Positions 42,199 to 51,082 of a DNA stretch of 64,000 nucleotides are shown piece by piece. Numbering within the stretch: the stretch's first letter is position 1; each line of letters opens with the position of its first letter. The translations under genes and the position numbers were made by a program. The stretch comes from Clostridia bacterium (lineage in GTDB: Bacteria; Bacillota_A; Clostridia; Christensenellales; Aristaeellaceae). The notes beneath the pieces were generated by a model. The model was given only the letters and a program-made list of their open reading frames with translations. It was not told where the DNA came from and made no database searches. The stretch lies in contig JAFXMP010000365.1 of NCBI GenBank assembly GCA_017530275.1, positions 6,084-70,083 on the forward strand, read 5' to 3'.

Positions 42199-43911
42199 AT
42201 GAAGAAGTTCCTGGCAGCCCTGTTGGCAATGATCCTGGTGCTCTCCATGCTCCCCGCCGCCTTCGCGGACGAGCCCATCACCCTGACCGTGTTCCGCGGC
42301 GACCCCGGCGACCAGCCCACTGCGGACAACAAGATTTACAAGCTGATCGAAGAAAAATTCGGCGTGAAATTCGAGTTTGAATTCCTGGCCGGCAACCTGG
42401 ATGAAACCCTGGGCCTGAAGATTTTCGGCCAGGATTATCCGGACCTGTTCGACGGCGGCAACAGCGCTGACCTGATCATCGACGGCGGCGCCCTGATCAA
42501 CCTGCTGGACTATGTGAGCCCCGAAAAGACCCCCCGCCTCTGGGCCCACATCGAGCCCCAGAAGGCCCGCCTGATCGAAAAGGATGAAGACGGCAACGAC
42601 GTGCTGTACATCATCCCCAACTACGGCCTGGCTGACGGCGACCAGATCGCCCTGAGCGTGGGCGGCCCCGCTTTCTTCATCCAGAAGCAGGTGCTGGCCT
42701 GGGCCGGCTATCCCCAGATCAAGACCCTGAACGAATACTTCGACGTGATCGAAAAGTTCCTGGCTGCCAACCCCACCAACGCGGACGGCACTCCCTACAT
42801 CGGCTTTGACATCCTGTGCGAAGACTGGCGTCACTTCTGCCTGATCAACCCCGTACAGCACCTGATGGGCCGCCCCAACGACGGTGAAGTGTACATCTGC
42901 GTCACCGATCAGAACTACGAAGTGACCGGCAACGATCCTGCCGTGGCCTTCAAGACCGAAACCTTCATCGACAAGCCCTACGCCAAGGCTTACTATCAGA
43001 AGCTGAATGAAGAATTCCACAAGGGCCTCATCAGCCGCGATACCTTCCCCATGACCTATGACCAGTACATCGCTCAGCTGTCTCAGGGCATCGTCCTTGG
43101 TATGTTCGACCAGGCCTGGGACTTCGGCACCGCCACCTCCGCCCTGATCGACGCCAAGATGTTTGAAAACACCTATGTGGCCCTGGGCCTGGTGTACGAT
43201 CCCGAAGATGTGAACGGCGTTGAAATCGAAGAACATTACCTGAACGGCTCTCTGCCCAATGTGCGCCGCGGCTTCGGCATCTCCGTGAACTGCCAGTGCC
43301 CGGAACGCATCGTGGCCATGTGGGAAGAAATGCTGTCTGACGAATGGCAGCTGATCTTCAACTGGGGCATCGAAGGCGAAGATTACTACATCGAAAACGG
43401 CCGCCTGCTCATGACCCAGGAACAGTACGACAACACCCAGAACGCCACTTGGAAGCTGGCCAACAAGGCCGAAGCTTTCTTCCAGAGCAGCCCCAAGAAG
43501 CAGGGTTGGATCCTGAACGACATCCAGGTGGGCGACAAGGTCGTTCTGGCCGGCAACTGCTGGGAGCCCGGCAACCAGAATGAAATCGTGTTCGGCATGA
43601 TGAATGACTATGATAAGGAATTCCTGAGCGCTTACGGCTATTCCAAGTTCGCTGATTTCGTGAACCCGCCCATCGAGCTGGCTCCCTACGGCGAAGCTTG
43701 GCAGATCAACTACGATCCCGTTGACACCGAGCATACCGACTTCCTGAAGATCCAGGATCAGCGGCTGCCTGAACTGATCATGTGCGCGCCCGAAGAATTC
43801 GACGCCAAGTGGGATGCCTTCGTTGCGGAAATCACCCCCAGCGCCACCGCTTTCGGCGAATTCATGCAGGGAGCCGTGCTGGAAGAAGTTGCCAAGGTGC
43901 TCGGCGACTGA
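42199..43911 (+). CDS. Extracellular sugar-binding protein (LplA-like family 1 SBP)
   Basis: 570 residues with signal peptide cleaved after AFA before DEP. Start of the mature protein (PITLTVFRGDP, KIYKLIEEKFGVKFEFEFLAG, LGLKIFGQDYPDLFDGG) and the large size match the LplA/YtcQ class of oligosaccharide-binding proteins. First gene of the operon SBP-permease-permease; no ATPase is encoded, so a shared MsmX-like ATPase is expected. The gene is codon-optimised (almost only C/G third positions), which suggests high expression. Ligand unknown, likely an oligosaccharide. Confidence 0.88.
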   Translation: MKKFLAALLAMILVLSMLPAAFADEPITLTVFRGDPGDQPTADNKIYKLIEEKFGVKFEFEFLAGNLDETLGLKIFGQDYPDLFDGGNSADLIIDGGALINLLDYVSPEKTPRLWAHIEPQKARLIEKDEDGNDVLYIIPNYGLADGDQIALSVGGPAFFIQKQVLAWAGYPQIKTLNEYFDVIEKFLAANPTNADGTPYIGFDILCEDWRHFCLINPVQHLMGRPNDGEVYICVTDQNYEVTGNDPAVAFKTETFIDKPYAKAYYQKLNEEFHKGLISRDTFPMTYDQYIAQLSQGIVLGMFDQAWDFGTATSALIDAKMFENTYVALGLVYDPEDVNGVEIEEHYLNGSLPNVRRGFGISVNCQCPERIVAMWEEMLSDEWQLIFNWGIEGEDYYIENGRLLMTQEQYDNTQNATWKLANKAEAFFQSSPKKQGWILNDIQVGDKVVLAGNCWEPGNQNEIVFGMMNDYDKEFLSAYGYSKFADFVNPPIELAPYGEAWQINYDPVDTEHTDFLKIQDQRLPELIMCAPEEFDAKWDAFVAEITPSATAFGEFMQGAVLEEVAKVLGD

Positions 43912-43926
43912 TCTCCTGATTGACAG

Positions 43927-43957
43927 CCAGGGGGAGAGATCCGTTCTCTCCCCTTGG
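43927..43957 (+). terminator. Partial terminator between binding-protein and permease genes
   Basis: CCAGGGGGAGAG pairs with CTCTCCCCTTGG (12 bp), followed by TTTTTT, only 16 bases after the binding-protein stop and before the permease site. It would make binding protein more abundant than permease. Confidence 0.8.
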
Positions 43958-43982
43958 TTTTTTCGGAAAGGAGTTATTTATC

Positions 43983-44945
43983 ATGACTGATATCCCGCGG
44001 AACGCCCAACAAAAATTGATACCGGAGCATAAGCACGGCTTTTTCCGTACATTGGGCAAGCAATGGCAGTTGGCGCTGATGTCGGTGCCCATGCTGCTGT
44101 ATGTGCTTTTGTTCAATTACGCGCCCATGTGGGGCTGGGTCAACGCCTTCCTGGATTACACCAACAAAAAGAACATCGCCAAGGGCATCACGCCGTATAT
44201 CGGCTGGGCCAATTTCGAGTGGCTGTTCAGCCGCGCCGATTTCTTCCAGAGCATCCGCAATACCCTGGCCATGAGCGTCATCAACCTGGTGTTCGGCACA
44301 GTGTCGGCCATTCTGCTGGCCGTGCTGCTGAACGAAGTGCGCAATACGAAGTTCAAGCGCACCGTGCAGACCGTTACCTATCTGCCCCACTTCCTGTCCA
44401 TGGTTATCGTGGTCAGCATGGCGCAGAACATCTTTGTCAGCAACGGCCCCGTAAATCAACTGCTGCTCAGCCTGGGCCTGATCAAGGAGCCCGTGTTCTG
44501 GCTGGGCGAGGGAAAATACTTCTGGTGGCTTGTGGGCGTTATCAACGTGTGGAAAGAAGTGGGCTGGGGCACCATCATCTACATTTCCGCCATGACGGCC
44601 ATCGACCCCTGCCTGTATGAAGCCGCCTCTATCGACGGCGCGGGACGCCTTCAGCGCATCCTGCATGTTACCCTCCCCGGGATCAAAGCGACCTTTGTGA
44701 TCCTGCTGATCATGAATATCGGCCACCTGCTGGAAGCCGGATTTGAGATCCAGTACCTGCTGGGCAGCGGCCTGACGCGGGATTACTCCACCACCATCGA
44801 TATTTTCGTGCTGGAGTACGGCACAGAGAAGCTTAATATCGGCGTGGCTACCGCCGCCGGTATGTTCAAGAGCGTCGTGGCGATCATTCTCCTGGTCGGG
44901 GCCAATTTCGTGGCCAAGCGGCTGGGCGAAGATACGCTGATCTAA
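43983..44945 (+). CDS. ABC importer permease (LplB-like)
   Basis: 320 residues, six membrane helices. LplB-type features: PMLLYVLLFNYAPMWGWVNAFLDY near the N-terminus, and the EAA loop YEAASIDGAGRLQRILHVTLPGIK. ATG at 43983 follows AAGGAG; 21 upstream codons are open but cover the terminator. With the next gene it forms the membrane channel for the oligosaccharide importer. Confidence 0.92.
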   Translation: MTDIPRNAQQKLIPEHKHGFFRTLGKQWQLALMSVPMLLYVLLFNYAPMWGWVNAFLDYTNKKNIAKGITPYIGWANFEWLFSRADFFQSIRNTLAMSVINLVFGTVSAILLAVLLNEVRNTKFKRTVQTVTYLPHFLSMVIVVSMAQNIFVSNGPVNQLLLSLGLIKEPVFWLGEGKYFWWLVGVINVWKEVGWGTIIYISAMTAIDPCLYEAASIDGAGRLQRILHVTLPGIKATFVILLIMNIGHLLEAGFEIQYLLGSGLTRDYSTTIDIFVLEYGTEKLNIGVATAAGMFKSVVAIILLVGANFVAKRLGEDTLI

Positions 44946-44957
44946 GGAGGGATTACA

Positions 44958-45878
44958 GTGTCTGTTTCAACGCTCCATATAAAACCCAAAAAAAGAAAGC
45001 GTCAGGATATTGTGTTCCCCATCGTCAACGTCATCCTGCTGACGCTGCTGATGTTCGTTACACTGTATCCTGTTATCAATACAGTGGCCTATTCCTTCAA
45101 TGAAGGCACCGACGCCGTCCGCGGCGGCATCGGCCTGTGGCCCCGGGTGTTCAGCTTAAAGAGCTATGAAGCCATCATGGCCGATAACTCCGTGTATCAG
45201 GCGGCCTGGATCTCCGCGTCCAAAACGGTCATTATCACGCTGCTCAACCTGTTCTGGACAGGGATGCTGTCCTTTGCCCTGTCTCGAAAGGAATACGTGC
45301 TGCGCAAGTTCATCACCATCGTCATGGTGCTGACCATGTACGTCAACGCCGGCTTGATCCCCAATTACCTGTTGATTTCCAAGACCCTGGGCTTGGCCAA
45401 GAGCTATTGGGTGTACATCATTCCCACCATGTTCTCCTGCTTCAACATGATCGTGATCCGCACTTATATCGCGGGCCTTCCGGACGCCCTGGTGGAATCC
45501 GCCCGGATCGACGGGGCAGGAGATATCCGGGTGTATTGGCAGATCATCTTCCCCCTGTGCACGCCGGTGCTGGCCACCGTGGCTCTGTTCGTGGCCGTGG
45601 GCAGCTGGAACAGCTGGTTTGACACCCACCTGTACTGCGCGGGGCAGAAGTATCTGCATTCTTTGCAGTACCTGCTGAAAATGAAGCTTGCCACCACTCA
45701 GGCCAGCGCCAACGCGGCCAAGACCACCACCGACGCCCTGAAATCCAACACCCTGACCACGCCGGTCACCATCCGCTGCGCCATCACGGTAATTTCCACC
45801 GTTCCCATTCTGGTGGTGTATCCCTTCCTGCAAAAGTATTTCGTCACCGGCATGGCCCTGGGCAGCGTGAAAGGATAA
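44958..45878 (+). CDS. ABC importer permease (LplC-like, carbohydrate)
   Basis: 306 residues, six membrane helices. N-terminal KKRKRQDIVFPIVNVILLTLLMFVTLYPVINTVAYSFNEG and the EAA loop VESARIDGAGDIRVYWQIIFPLCTPV fit the LplC family; WNSWFDTHLYC and the C-terminal LVVYPFLQKYFVTGMALGSVKG are strongly family-typical. GTG start with AAGGAGG 7 bases upstream, 12 bases after the other permease. Confidence 0.94.
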   Translation: MSVSTLHIKPKKRKRQDIVFPIVNVILLTLLMFVTLYPVINTVAYSFNEGTDAVRGGIGLWPRVFSLKSYEAIMADNSVYQAAWISASKTVIITLLNLFWTGMLSFALSRKEYVLRKFITIVMVLTMYVNAGLIPNYLLISKTLGLAKSYWVYIIPTMFSCFNMIVIRTYIAGLPDALVESARIDGAGDIRVYWQIIFPLCTPVLATVALFVAVGSWNSWFDTHLYCAGQKYLHSLQYLLKMKLATTQASANAAKTTTDALKSNTLTTPVTIRCAITVISTVPILVVYPFLQKYFVTGMALGSVKG

Positions 45879-45944
45879 GCGGGGGAGTATACTGCACTGA
45901 TCGCAATTGGTTCTCCAAAGCGAATAAAAGAGGAGGAGGAAACT

Positions 45945-46877
45945 TTGGCCGAGCATATTGTCCAGTCGAGCGGGGGACAATCCCGTTTCCCTGATGGCTT
46001 TCGCATCCTGCAGGGCAAGCAGGAATACGTCACCTATCTGGAGCATTCCTCCATCCGCATTTGGCCCTCCGACGTGGCGGCGCATTACGATCTCCACAGT
46101 CATTCTGCGGTGGAGGTCATCATGCCCAGCCGGGGCGTAACGATCTATCATGTGCAGGACGACGTGTACCGGGTGCAGCCAGGTGAGATCCTGATCGTGC
46201 CTTCGGACGTCCAGCATGCCCTGACCGAACCGCCTGAAACGCAGCGCTATCTGCTGCTGTTCGAGCCCAATCCCTTCTCCGGCCTGCGGGATATGGCGGA
46301 ACTGACGCCCATGATGCAGCGGCCTATTTATCTGCACGATGGATCGGAGACCCACAGCCAGGCCAGGGAACTGCTGAACCGGACGGTGGAATGCTATTTC
46401 GCCCGGGAACCTATGTGGAACACCCAGTGCTATTCCTATCTGCTTCAGCTGTACGCCCTGTTGGGGCGCCGCTATCTGCGAGCCTCCGCCCAGCCCCGGG
46501 AAACCCTGCGCCGGAATATCGATCCCGCCATCATGAACAGCGTGCTCACCTACATCAACGAGCACTACATGGACGATATTTCCCTGGAAAACGCGGCGCT
46601 GTTCGCCGGGTTCTCCAAGTACTATTTTTCCCGCATGTTCAAGCAGTTTTCCGGCCTGCCCTTCTCAGAGTACCTCACCCGCAAGCGCCTGAACGTGGCT
46701 TCGGACCTGCTGGTGCGCACCAATCAGCCCATCCGGGAAATCGCCGTTTCTTCCGGTTTTGGCAGTACCGCCACCTTTAACCGCACCTTCCGGGAGCATA
46801 AAAACTGCACCCCCTCCCAGTTCCGGGCCATCTACGGCATGGCGCTCACCCCGCCGTTGGATAAACCGCTGTTCTGA
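45945..46877 (+). CDS. AraC-family transcriptional regulator with cupin sensor
   Basis: 310 residues. N-terminal cupin (AHYDLHSHSAVEVIMPSRGVTIYH, PGEILIVPSDVQHAL) binds a small ligand; C-terminal HTH_18 has both helices: ISLENAALFAGFSKYYFSRMFKQFSGLPFSEYLTRKRL and PIREIAVSSGFGSTATFNRTFREHKNCTPSQFRA. TTG start preceded by GGAGGAGG. Lies 66 bases after the sugar permeases, same strand, and probably controls that operon in response to its substrate. Confidence 0.92.
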   Translation: MAEHIVQSSGGQSRFPDGFRILQGKQEYVTYLEHSSIRIWPSDVAAHYDLHSHSAVEVIMPSRGVTIYHVQDDVYRVQPGEILIVPSDVQHALTEPPETQRYLLLFEPNPFSGLRDMAELTPMMQRPIYLHDGSETHSQARELLNRTVECYFAREPMWNTQCYSYLLQLYALLGRRYLRASAQPRETLRRNIDPAIMNSVLTYINEHYMDDISLENAALFAGFSKYYFSRMFKQFSGLPFSEYLTRKRLNVASDLLVRTNQPIREIAVSSGFGSTATFNRTFREHKNCTPSQFRAIYGMALTPPLDKPLF

Positions 46878-46896
46878 CTATTATCATCGAAAATTT

Positions 46897-46923
46897 GGGC
46901 AGGAAGCCGCATCGCTCCCTGCC
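46897..46923 (+). terminator. Terminator of the sugar ABC/AraC operon
   Basis: GGCAGG pairs with CCTGCC, followed by TTTTTC, between the convergent AraC and esterase genes. Confidence 0.65.
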
Positions 46924-46942
46924 TTTTTCATGTACGCCCCGG

Positions 46943-48955
46943 TTATTCCGTCTGGTTCAGCCTGTCCATAATCAGATTCATGCCAATATAGGGCTCGTAT
47001 TCTGTGGTGATGTCATTGCCGAAAACCAGCACTTTCCGGCTGTTTTGCATATTGCTCCATTCTGGCAGGCCGTACCCGTTGGGGTTGCCGGTTTTCATAA
47101 AATTCACCAGATACAGCTGCATGGCGGCGCTCAAACGGCGGTCGTAGTCGGTGTACAGGGAGGATTTTTCAGGGATATTCCCGTAGAAATACACTTCCTC
47201 GCCGCTGTGCCAGTCGCCCAGGCGGCCGTTTTTCCGCTTGAAATGGTACATATACACGGGAATGCCGTTGTCCACGGCCTGACGGCTCCAGCAGTGATGG
47301 CCGTAGGTGAAATAGTACACGGTGTAGATCTCGGCCCAGTTTCGCGCGGCTTCCGCGTCCGTTTTGGCGGGATACAGGGCCAGCACCTTTTCGGTCTCCT
47401 TGCCGAACAGGGCGCGCACCTTGGTTTCGTAGTTTTTCAGATCGGTTTTGTCAAGCAGCAGAAAGGGGGCGGATTCGCTGAGGTTGAAGCCCTGCAACTG
47501 GGCTTCCTCGTTAAAGTGTCCCTGGGCGTAAGCCTCGTAAGGCGTTTCGGTGAGCACGAAGCCGTCTACCGTGATATGGTGATGGTATGCCGCTTCCTCC
47601 ACCAGCTTTTCAGCGGGCAGGGCACGGAGTTCCTCTATGGTTTGCGCGCCAAGCCGGTCCTTGGTTTCCTGGCCCGCTTTCAAGGCGTCTTCCAAGGTGC
47701 GGAAGGAATGGGCTGGCGAAGGGGCGGTAACGGTGGAGCTTTCGCCTACCACCCGGCGGAACAGCCCCTTGGCCAGGGGGGAAGTGCACAGCGCGCTCAC
47801 GCAGGCGGACCCGGCGGATTCGCCCGCCAGCGTCACATTTTTCGGATCCCCGCCGAAAGCTGCAATGTTGTTCCGCACCCATTGCAAGGCCGCGATCTGG
47901 TCCATCAAACCGTAATTGCCTGTGGTGCCGTAGGGGGACTCCGAAGCCAGTTCACTGTCGGCGAAAAAGCCGAAAATGCCTAAGCGGTAACCCATGTTTA
48001 CCACCACCACGCCCTGATGGGCCAGCCCCTCGCCACTGTAATCAGCGTACCAGGGCTGACCGGATTTCAGGGAACCGCCGTGAATGTAAACCAGCACCGG
48101 CAGGCCGGATACTTCGCCTGCAGGTTTCCAGATATTCAGGTACAGGGAATCCTCGCTCACCGGCGCACGGTAATTGTCCGCTGCGGAAACCTGATAATCG
48201 TGATACCCGATGATCCGGGACAGGGAATCATAGATGGGCAGGTTCTGGGTCTGCATGCTCATGGGGGCGAACTTGTCCGCCTGCAGTTCTCCTTCCCAGG
48301 CCAGCGGCGGGATGGGCTCCTTCCATCGCAGTTCGCCCACAGGCGGCTGGGCATAGGGAATGCCTGTGAATACCTCCACTTCGCCGTCCAGGCTGTATAC
48401 TCCGGTCAAGTCGCCCTGGCCAACGTGAATGACCCCCGTTCTCCGCAGGGCCTTTCCCTCCACAGCAGGCACGGCCTGCACCGGCGGCCAGGATATGAAG
48501 GCGATCAGGGCAAAGGCTGCCCATACGCCCAGAAAAGCAAGGAAACGCAGTCCCAGCCCCGTATGCTTTAAGCTGATTCTGGCCCCGTAGCCGCCGCGCA
48601 GCATGACGTACCCACCCAACAGGAACACCGTCAGGGCCCACCCCAACAGCGTGTGCTGGTTCAATTCCAGGAACGTGAAAAAAACCAGGGCTGAAAGCGC
48701 CAGCAGCACCCACCATATGACGCGTCCCGCCGTTTTTTGGGGGGTCTCTTTCTCTTCCTTATTGTTTTCTTCATTCTCTTTTTTCCGTCTTTTTTCTGCT
48801 ATCTGTTTTTTTTGTTTCTTCGGTTTAGCGGCTTCGCCGTTCTGCCCAGCGGTCTGCGTGTTTTCTTCCGCGTTTTGTCCTTCCTGCTCCACAGGCTGGT
48901 CTTTTTGCTCCGGGGCCTGTTCATTCTGTTCTATGGCTTGCTCCTTCTGCTCCAC
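46943..48955 (-). CDS. Membrane-anchored type B carboxylesterase with charged repeat N-terminus
   Basis: 670 residues. Residues 1-75 are a low-complexity charged tail built of EQKEQ/EQ units and then a Lys/Arg/Glu stretch; three membrane helices follow (about 79-98, 103-120, 136-155); the rest is a type B carboxylesterase: FTGIPYAQPPVGELRW, SEDSLYLNIW, YIHGGSLKSG oxyanion hole, GESAGS with Ser380, and a late His in DWHSGEEVYF. Hydrolyses esters or amides outside the membrane; substrate unknown. GTG start with AAGGAG 6 bases upstream. The N-terminal tail would be cytoplasmic or form an anchor; this architecture is unusual for the family. Confidence 0.85.
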   Translation of the reverse strand: MEQKEQAIEQNEQAPEQKDQPVEQEGQNAEENTQTAGQNGEAAKPKKQKKQIAEKRRKKENEENNKEEKETPQKTAGRVIWWVLLALSALVFFTFLELNQHTLLGWALTVFLLGGYVMLRGGYGARISLKHTGLGLRFLAFLGVWAAFALIAFISWPPVQAVPAVEGKALRRTGVIHVGQGDLTGVYSLDGEVEVFTGIPYAQPPVGELRWKEPIPPLAWEGELQADKFAPMSMQTQNLPIYDSLSRIIGYHDYQVSAADNYRAPVSEDSLYLNIWKPAGEVSGLPVLVYIHGGSLKSGQPWYADYSGEGLAHQGVVVVNMGYRLGIFGFFADSELASESPYGTTGNYGLMDQIAALQWVRNNIAAFGGDPKNVTLAGESAGSACVSALCTSPLAKGLFRRVVGESSTVTAPSPAHSFRTLEDALKAGQETKDRLGAQTIEELRALPAEKLVEEAAYHHHITVDGFVLTETPYEAYAQGHFNEEAQLQGFNLSESAPFLLLDKTDLKNYETKVRALFGKETEKVLALYPAKTDAEAARNWAEIYTVYYFTYGHHCWSRQAVDNGIPVYMYHFKRKNGRLGDWHSGEEVYFYGNIPEKSSLYTDYDRRLSAAMQLYLVNFMKTGNPNGYGLPEWSNMQNSRKVLVFGNDITTEYEPYIGMNLIMDRLNQTE

Positions 48956-48976
48956 GATTTGCTCCTTTCTCCCGGC

Positions 48977-49168
48977 TCACGCAAGAACCAGGGCTTCATT
49001 TTCCCGGCATGCCCATGCCATGCGCCTGTCCCGGATGCGGTGGGGCTCCCCATGCATCGTTTCGCGCCCATTTGGGCCCAGCAGGAAACTGCCATCCGGG
49101 ATAGCGTAAAAGGTGCGGCCCAAGCTGTCCGGCAGAGTGATTTGATCGAATAATTTTAGACCGTCCAC
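48977..49168 (-). CDS. Possible small protein upstream of the carboxylesterase
   Basis: A 63-codon frame from GTG at 49168 (AAGGTGAG about 10 bases upstream) ending 21 bases before the esterase GTG. It reads VDGLKLFDQITLPDSLGRTF, then a glycine-turn segment DGSFLLGPNGRETMHGE and an Arg-rich end. I recognise no family. Tight spacing and readable composition suggest it may be real, but it could be chance. Confidence 0.35.
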   Translation of the reverse strand: MDGLKLFDQITLPDSLGRTFYAIPDGSFLLGPNGRETMHGEPHRIRDRRMAWACRENEALVLA

Positions 49169-49275
49169 GGTGCTGTCTCTCACCTTATTGTAATAGAAGA
49201 AACGAACATTTGTCAATGTTTTTCCGGCCAGGATGCAAGCAAAATTTGTCACGGAAATCACTACGATTTTTTTAC

Positions 49276-49326
49276 TTGACAAGCATCGTAGACACCCGTA
49301 TACTTTTCAACGTAGACAAATGTAAA
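49276..49326 (+). promoter_or_regulatory. Promoter and BlaI-type operator of the BlaI gene
   Basis: -35 TTGACA (49276), 17-base spacer, -10 TATACT (49299-49304). CGTAGACA occurs twice, inside the spacer and at 49311; the second forms TAGACAAATGTAAA with an ACA-N2-TGT core like CopY/BlaI operators, just after the -10. This suggests autorepression. Confidence 0.6.
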
Positions 49327-49352
49327 CTACTCCCTGACAGGAGGATAATGCT

Positions 49353-49745
49353 ATGGCCGAAAGATGTACGGAAGCTGAATGGAAGATCATGGAGGTGCTG
49401 TGGGACCACTCGCCACGCACCATGAGCGAAATCACTAAGACTCTTGAGCCAATTACCGGCTGGACCCGCCATACGGTGATCACCCTGCTCAAGCGCATGC
49501 AGGAAAAGGGCACGGTGGCCGTAGACGAATCGGGCGAGGTAAAGCGGTATTCCCCCCTCATGACCCAGCAGGAAGCCAGCGCCCAGCAGACCAAAAAGCT
49601 GCTGGATCATGTCTTCTCCGGAAAGCCCTCCCTGCTCATCAGCCAACTGGTGGATTCCGGGGAAATTACATTGAAGGAACTGAGTGAATTAATAGACACT
49701 ATGCGAAAACGTTCAGGCAAGAAGAAAAAGAAGAAGAAAAAGTAA
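49353..49745 (+). CDS. BlaI/MecI/CopY family repressor
   Basis: 130 residues. Winged helix with CTEAEWKIMEVLWDHSPRTMSEITKTL and WTRHTVITLLKRMQEKGTVAVDESGEVKRYSPL, then a dimerisation helix set (KKLLDHVFSGKPSLLISQLVDSGEIT). The C-terminus is a run of lysines (nine residues), unusual. BlaI repressors control beta-lactam or copper responses and are normally beside BlaR1 or a target gene; neither is present, only a decayed fragment downstream. AGGAGG upstream of the ATG. Confidence 0.9.
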   Translation: MAERCTEAEWKIMEVLWDHSPRTMSEITKTLEPITGWTRHTVITLLKRMQEKGTVAVDESGEVKRYSPLMTQQEASAQQTKKLLDHVFSGKPSLLISQLVDSGEITLKELSELIDTMRKRSGKKKKKKKK

Positions 49746-49813
49746 AAAATCAGATCAAAGCAAGAGCGTAAAGAACTATATTTTGTATGTTCAAGTTGCT
49801 TTCGATACGATAG

Positions 49814-49984
49814 CAGCTTTTTGAAATATATGCTTTTGGGCAAAAGCTGAACAGCGTCATGCCCGTAGACGGCGTGGCCTGCGCTCAGTTGAAACCCCGC
49901 TATAATGAAGATTCCGGCAAGACCTTCGTGGCGGAGGTCAAGCCGGAACTGAGCATGATCGAATACTATACGGGGAATGGTTGA
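49814..49984 (+). pseudogene. C-terminal remnant of an unidentified gene
   Basis: A 56-codon open stretch with no start codon or ribosome site: QLFEIYAFGQKLNSVMPVDG, VACAQLKPRYNEDSGKTFVA, EVKPELSMIEYYTGNG. Its composition looks protein-like. It follows the BlaI gene where blaR1 or a target gene would be expected. The rest of 49746-50143 shows only a small hairpin. Confidence 0.35.
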
Positions 49985-49995
49985 TATCAAGAAAT

Positions 49996-50015
49996 GAAAG
50001 CCCATTGTGGCTTTC
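49996..50015 (+). terminator. Weak hairpin after the BlaI gene and remnant
   Basis: GAAAGCC pairs with GGCTTTC, followed by TT only. Confidence 0.35.
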
Positions 50016-50143
50016 TTGGAAGGGGGCCGGGCAAACCTTCTTTGGGGCCGAAGCGCCCGGAGAATCATCCAGTGGGTGATTTTCATCGGAGGCCGGGCGG
50101 CAGCCCCGGACAGCAAAGAATGGTCCCCCCGGAAAAACCCATA

Positions 50144-51082
50144 TTACTGCATCGCTTCCTGGAACGCCTCAAAAAATTCCGGGCAGGCCCAGGTACCGCA
50201 GGCGATCAGGCGCTCGCCGTTGACGGCCATTTGCAGCACGATACCGTTGCTCAGCTGGATCAGCAGCGATTGGTTGGTTTCGCTGCCGCCCGCCCGCAGG
50301 AAGGAGGCGTTGTTCAACAGGATGCTCACCAGCCGCTGGGCGGCGGAAGCGTCGTTGACAGTGCCCACGCCGGACAATTCCAATGCCACAGCGGAATTGG
50401 CCATCAGGGTATCAGCCAGTTTTTCCTTGCCAACCAATGCGTTATCCGCGAAGGACACTCGCTGGAACACCCGCATCTGGCCGTTCACATTGGCGGCGGC
50501 CAGCGCCCCGTTCATGCCGCTGACAGCGTACACCGTTTCGCCCGCCGCCACCACGTTGGAGCAGATGCCATTCTTGTCTGCCAATGCCGGTTCGCTGGTG
50601 AAGGTGTTCACCGTGCCCAGGCTCTGGCCCAGAAGCGAGCCGGAAATGGAGGTGGGGTTGGTCAGCAGCCGGTAATAACGGCCGTTCACCCCGATCAGGG
50701 GGAAATTGCCGCCGCTCATGGGGGCCCAGATGCTGCGGTAGGAAGGATTTTTGGAGGCCCGGATGGTGATGCTGCCCGCAGGCACATCCAGCGCTGTTTT
50801 ATCGCCGATGGTCACGCTGCCCGCCGGATGGCTTTCGATCAGGACCGTATCCGTCGGCGTCGGTCCGCCGCCTCGCAGCCCAGGCAGGGCGAAAGCCACA
50901 GCCCCGATCAGCACGGCCACGGCGCACAGGGCGGCGGCCAGCCGCGGCGCGAAAACGCGCCGGGGCTGCTGCTTTTCCCGTGCGGCCCGCAGGATCTTCC
51001 GTTTGAGCTGTTCGCCGGCTTCCAGCCCGCTGTTTTCAGCGATGTCCGGCAGGGTATGCAGCCTTTCTTCCACGCTCTTCAT
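50144..51082 (-). CDS. Anti-sigma factor-like membrane protein
   Basis: 312 residues. A short N-terminal cytoplasmic helix region (EERLHTLPDIAENSGLEAGEQLKRKILRAAREK) precedes one membrane helix (about 47-68) and an extracytoplasmic domain of about 230 residues with beta-rich character and paired Cys (about 190 and near the end). It overlaps the ECF sigma gene by ATGA (51079-51082), so the pair is translationally coupled, the usual sigma/anti-sigma arrangement. The outside domain is not one I recognise; it would sense the signal. Confidence 0.75.
   Translation of the reverse strand: MKSVEERLHTLPDIAENSGLEAGEQLKRKILRAAREKQQPRRVFAPRLAAALCAVAVLIGAVAFALPGLRGGGPTPTDTVLIESHPAGSVTIGDKTALDVPAGSITIRASKNPSYRSIWAPMSGGNFPLIGVNGRYYRLLTNPTSISGSLLGQSLGTVNTFTSEPALADKNGICSNVVAAGETVYAVSGMNGALAAANVNGQMRVFQRVSFADNALVGKEKLADTLMANSAVALELSGVGTVNDASAAQRLVSILLNNASFLRAGGSETNQSLLIQLSNGIVLQMAVNGERLIACGTWACPEFFEAFQEAMQ

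Noticed and set aside
49607..50116. 169-residue minus-strand frame opposite the BlaI 3' end
   Set aside because: Contains a phenylalanine run that is the complement of the lysine codons; shadow.
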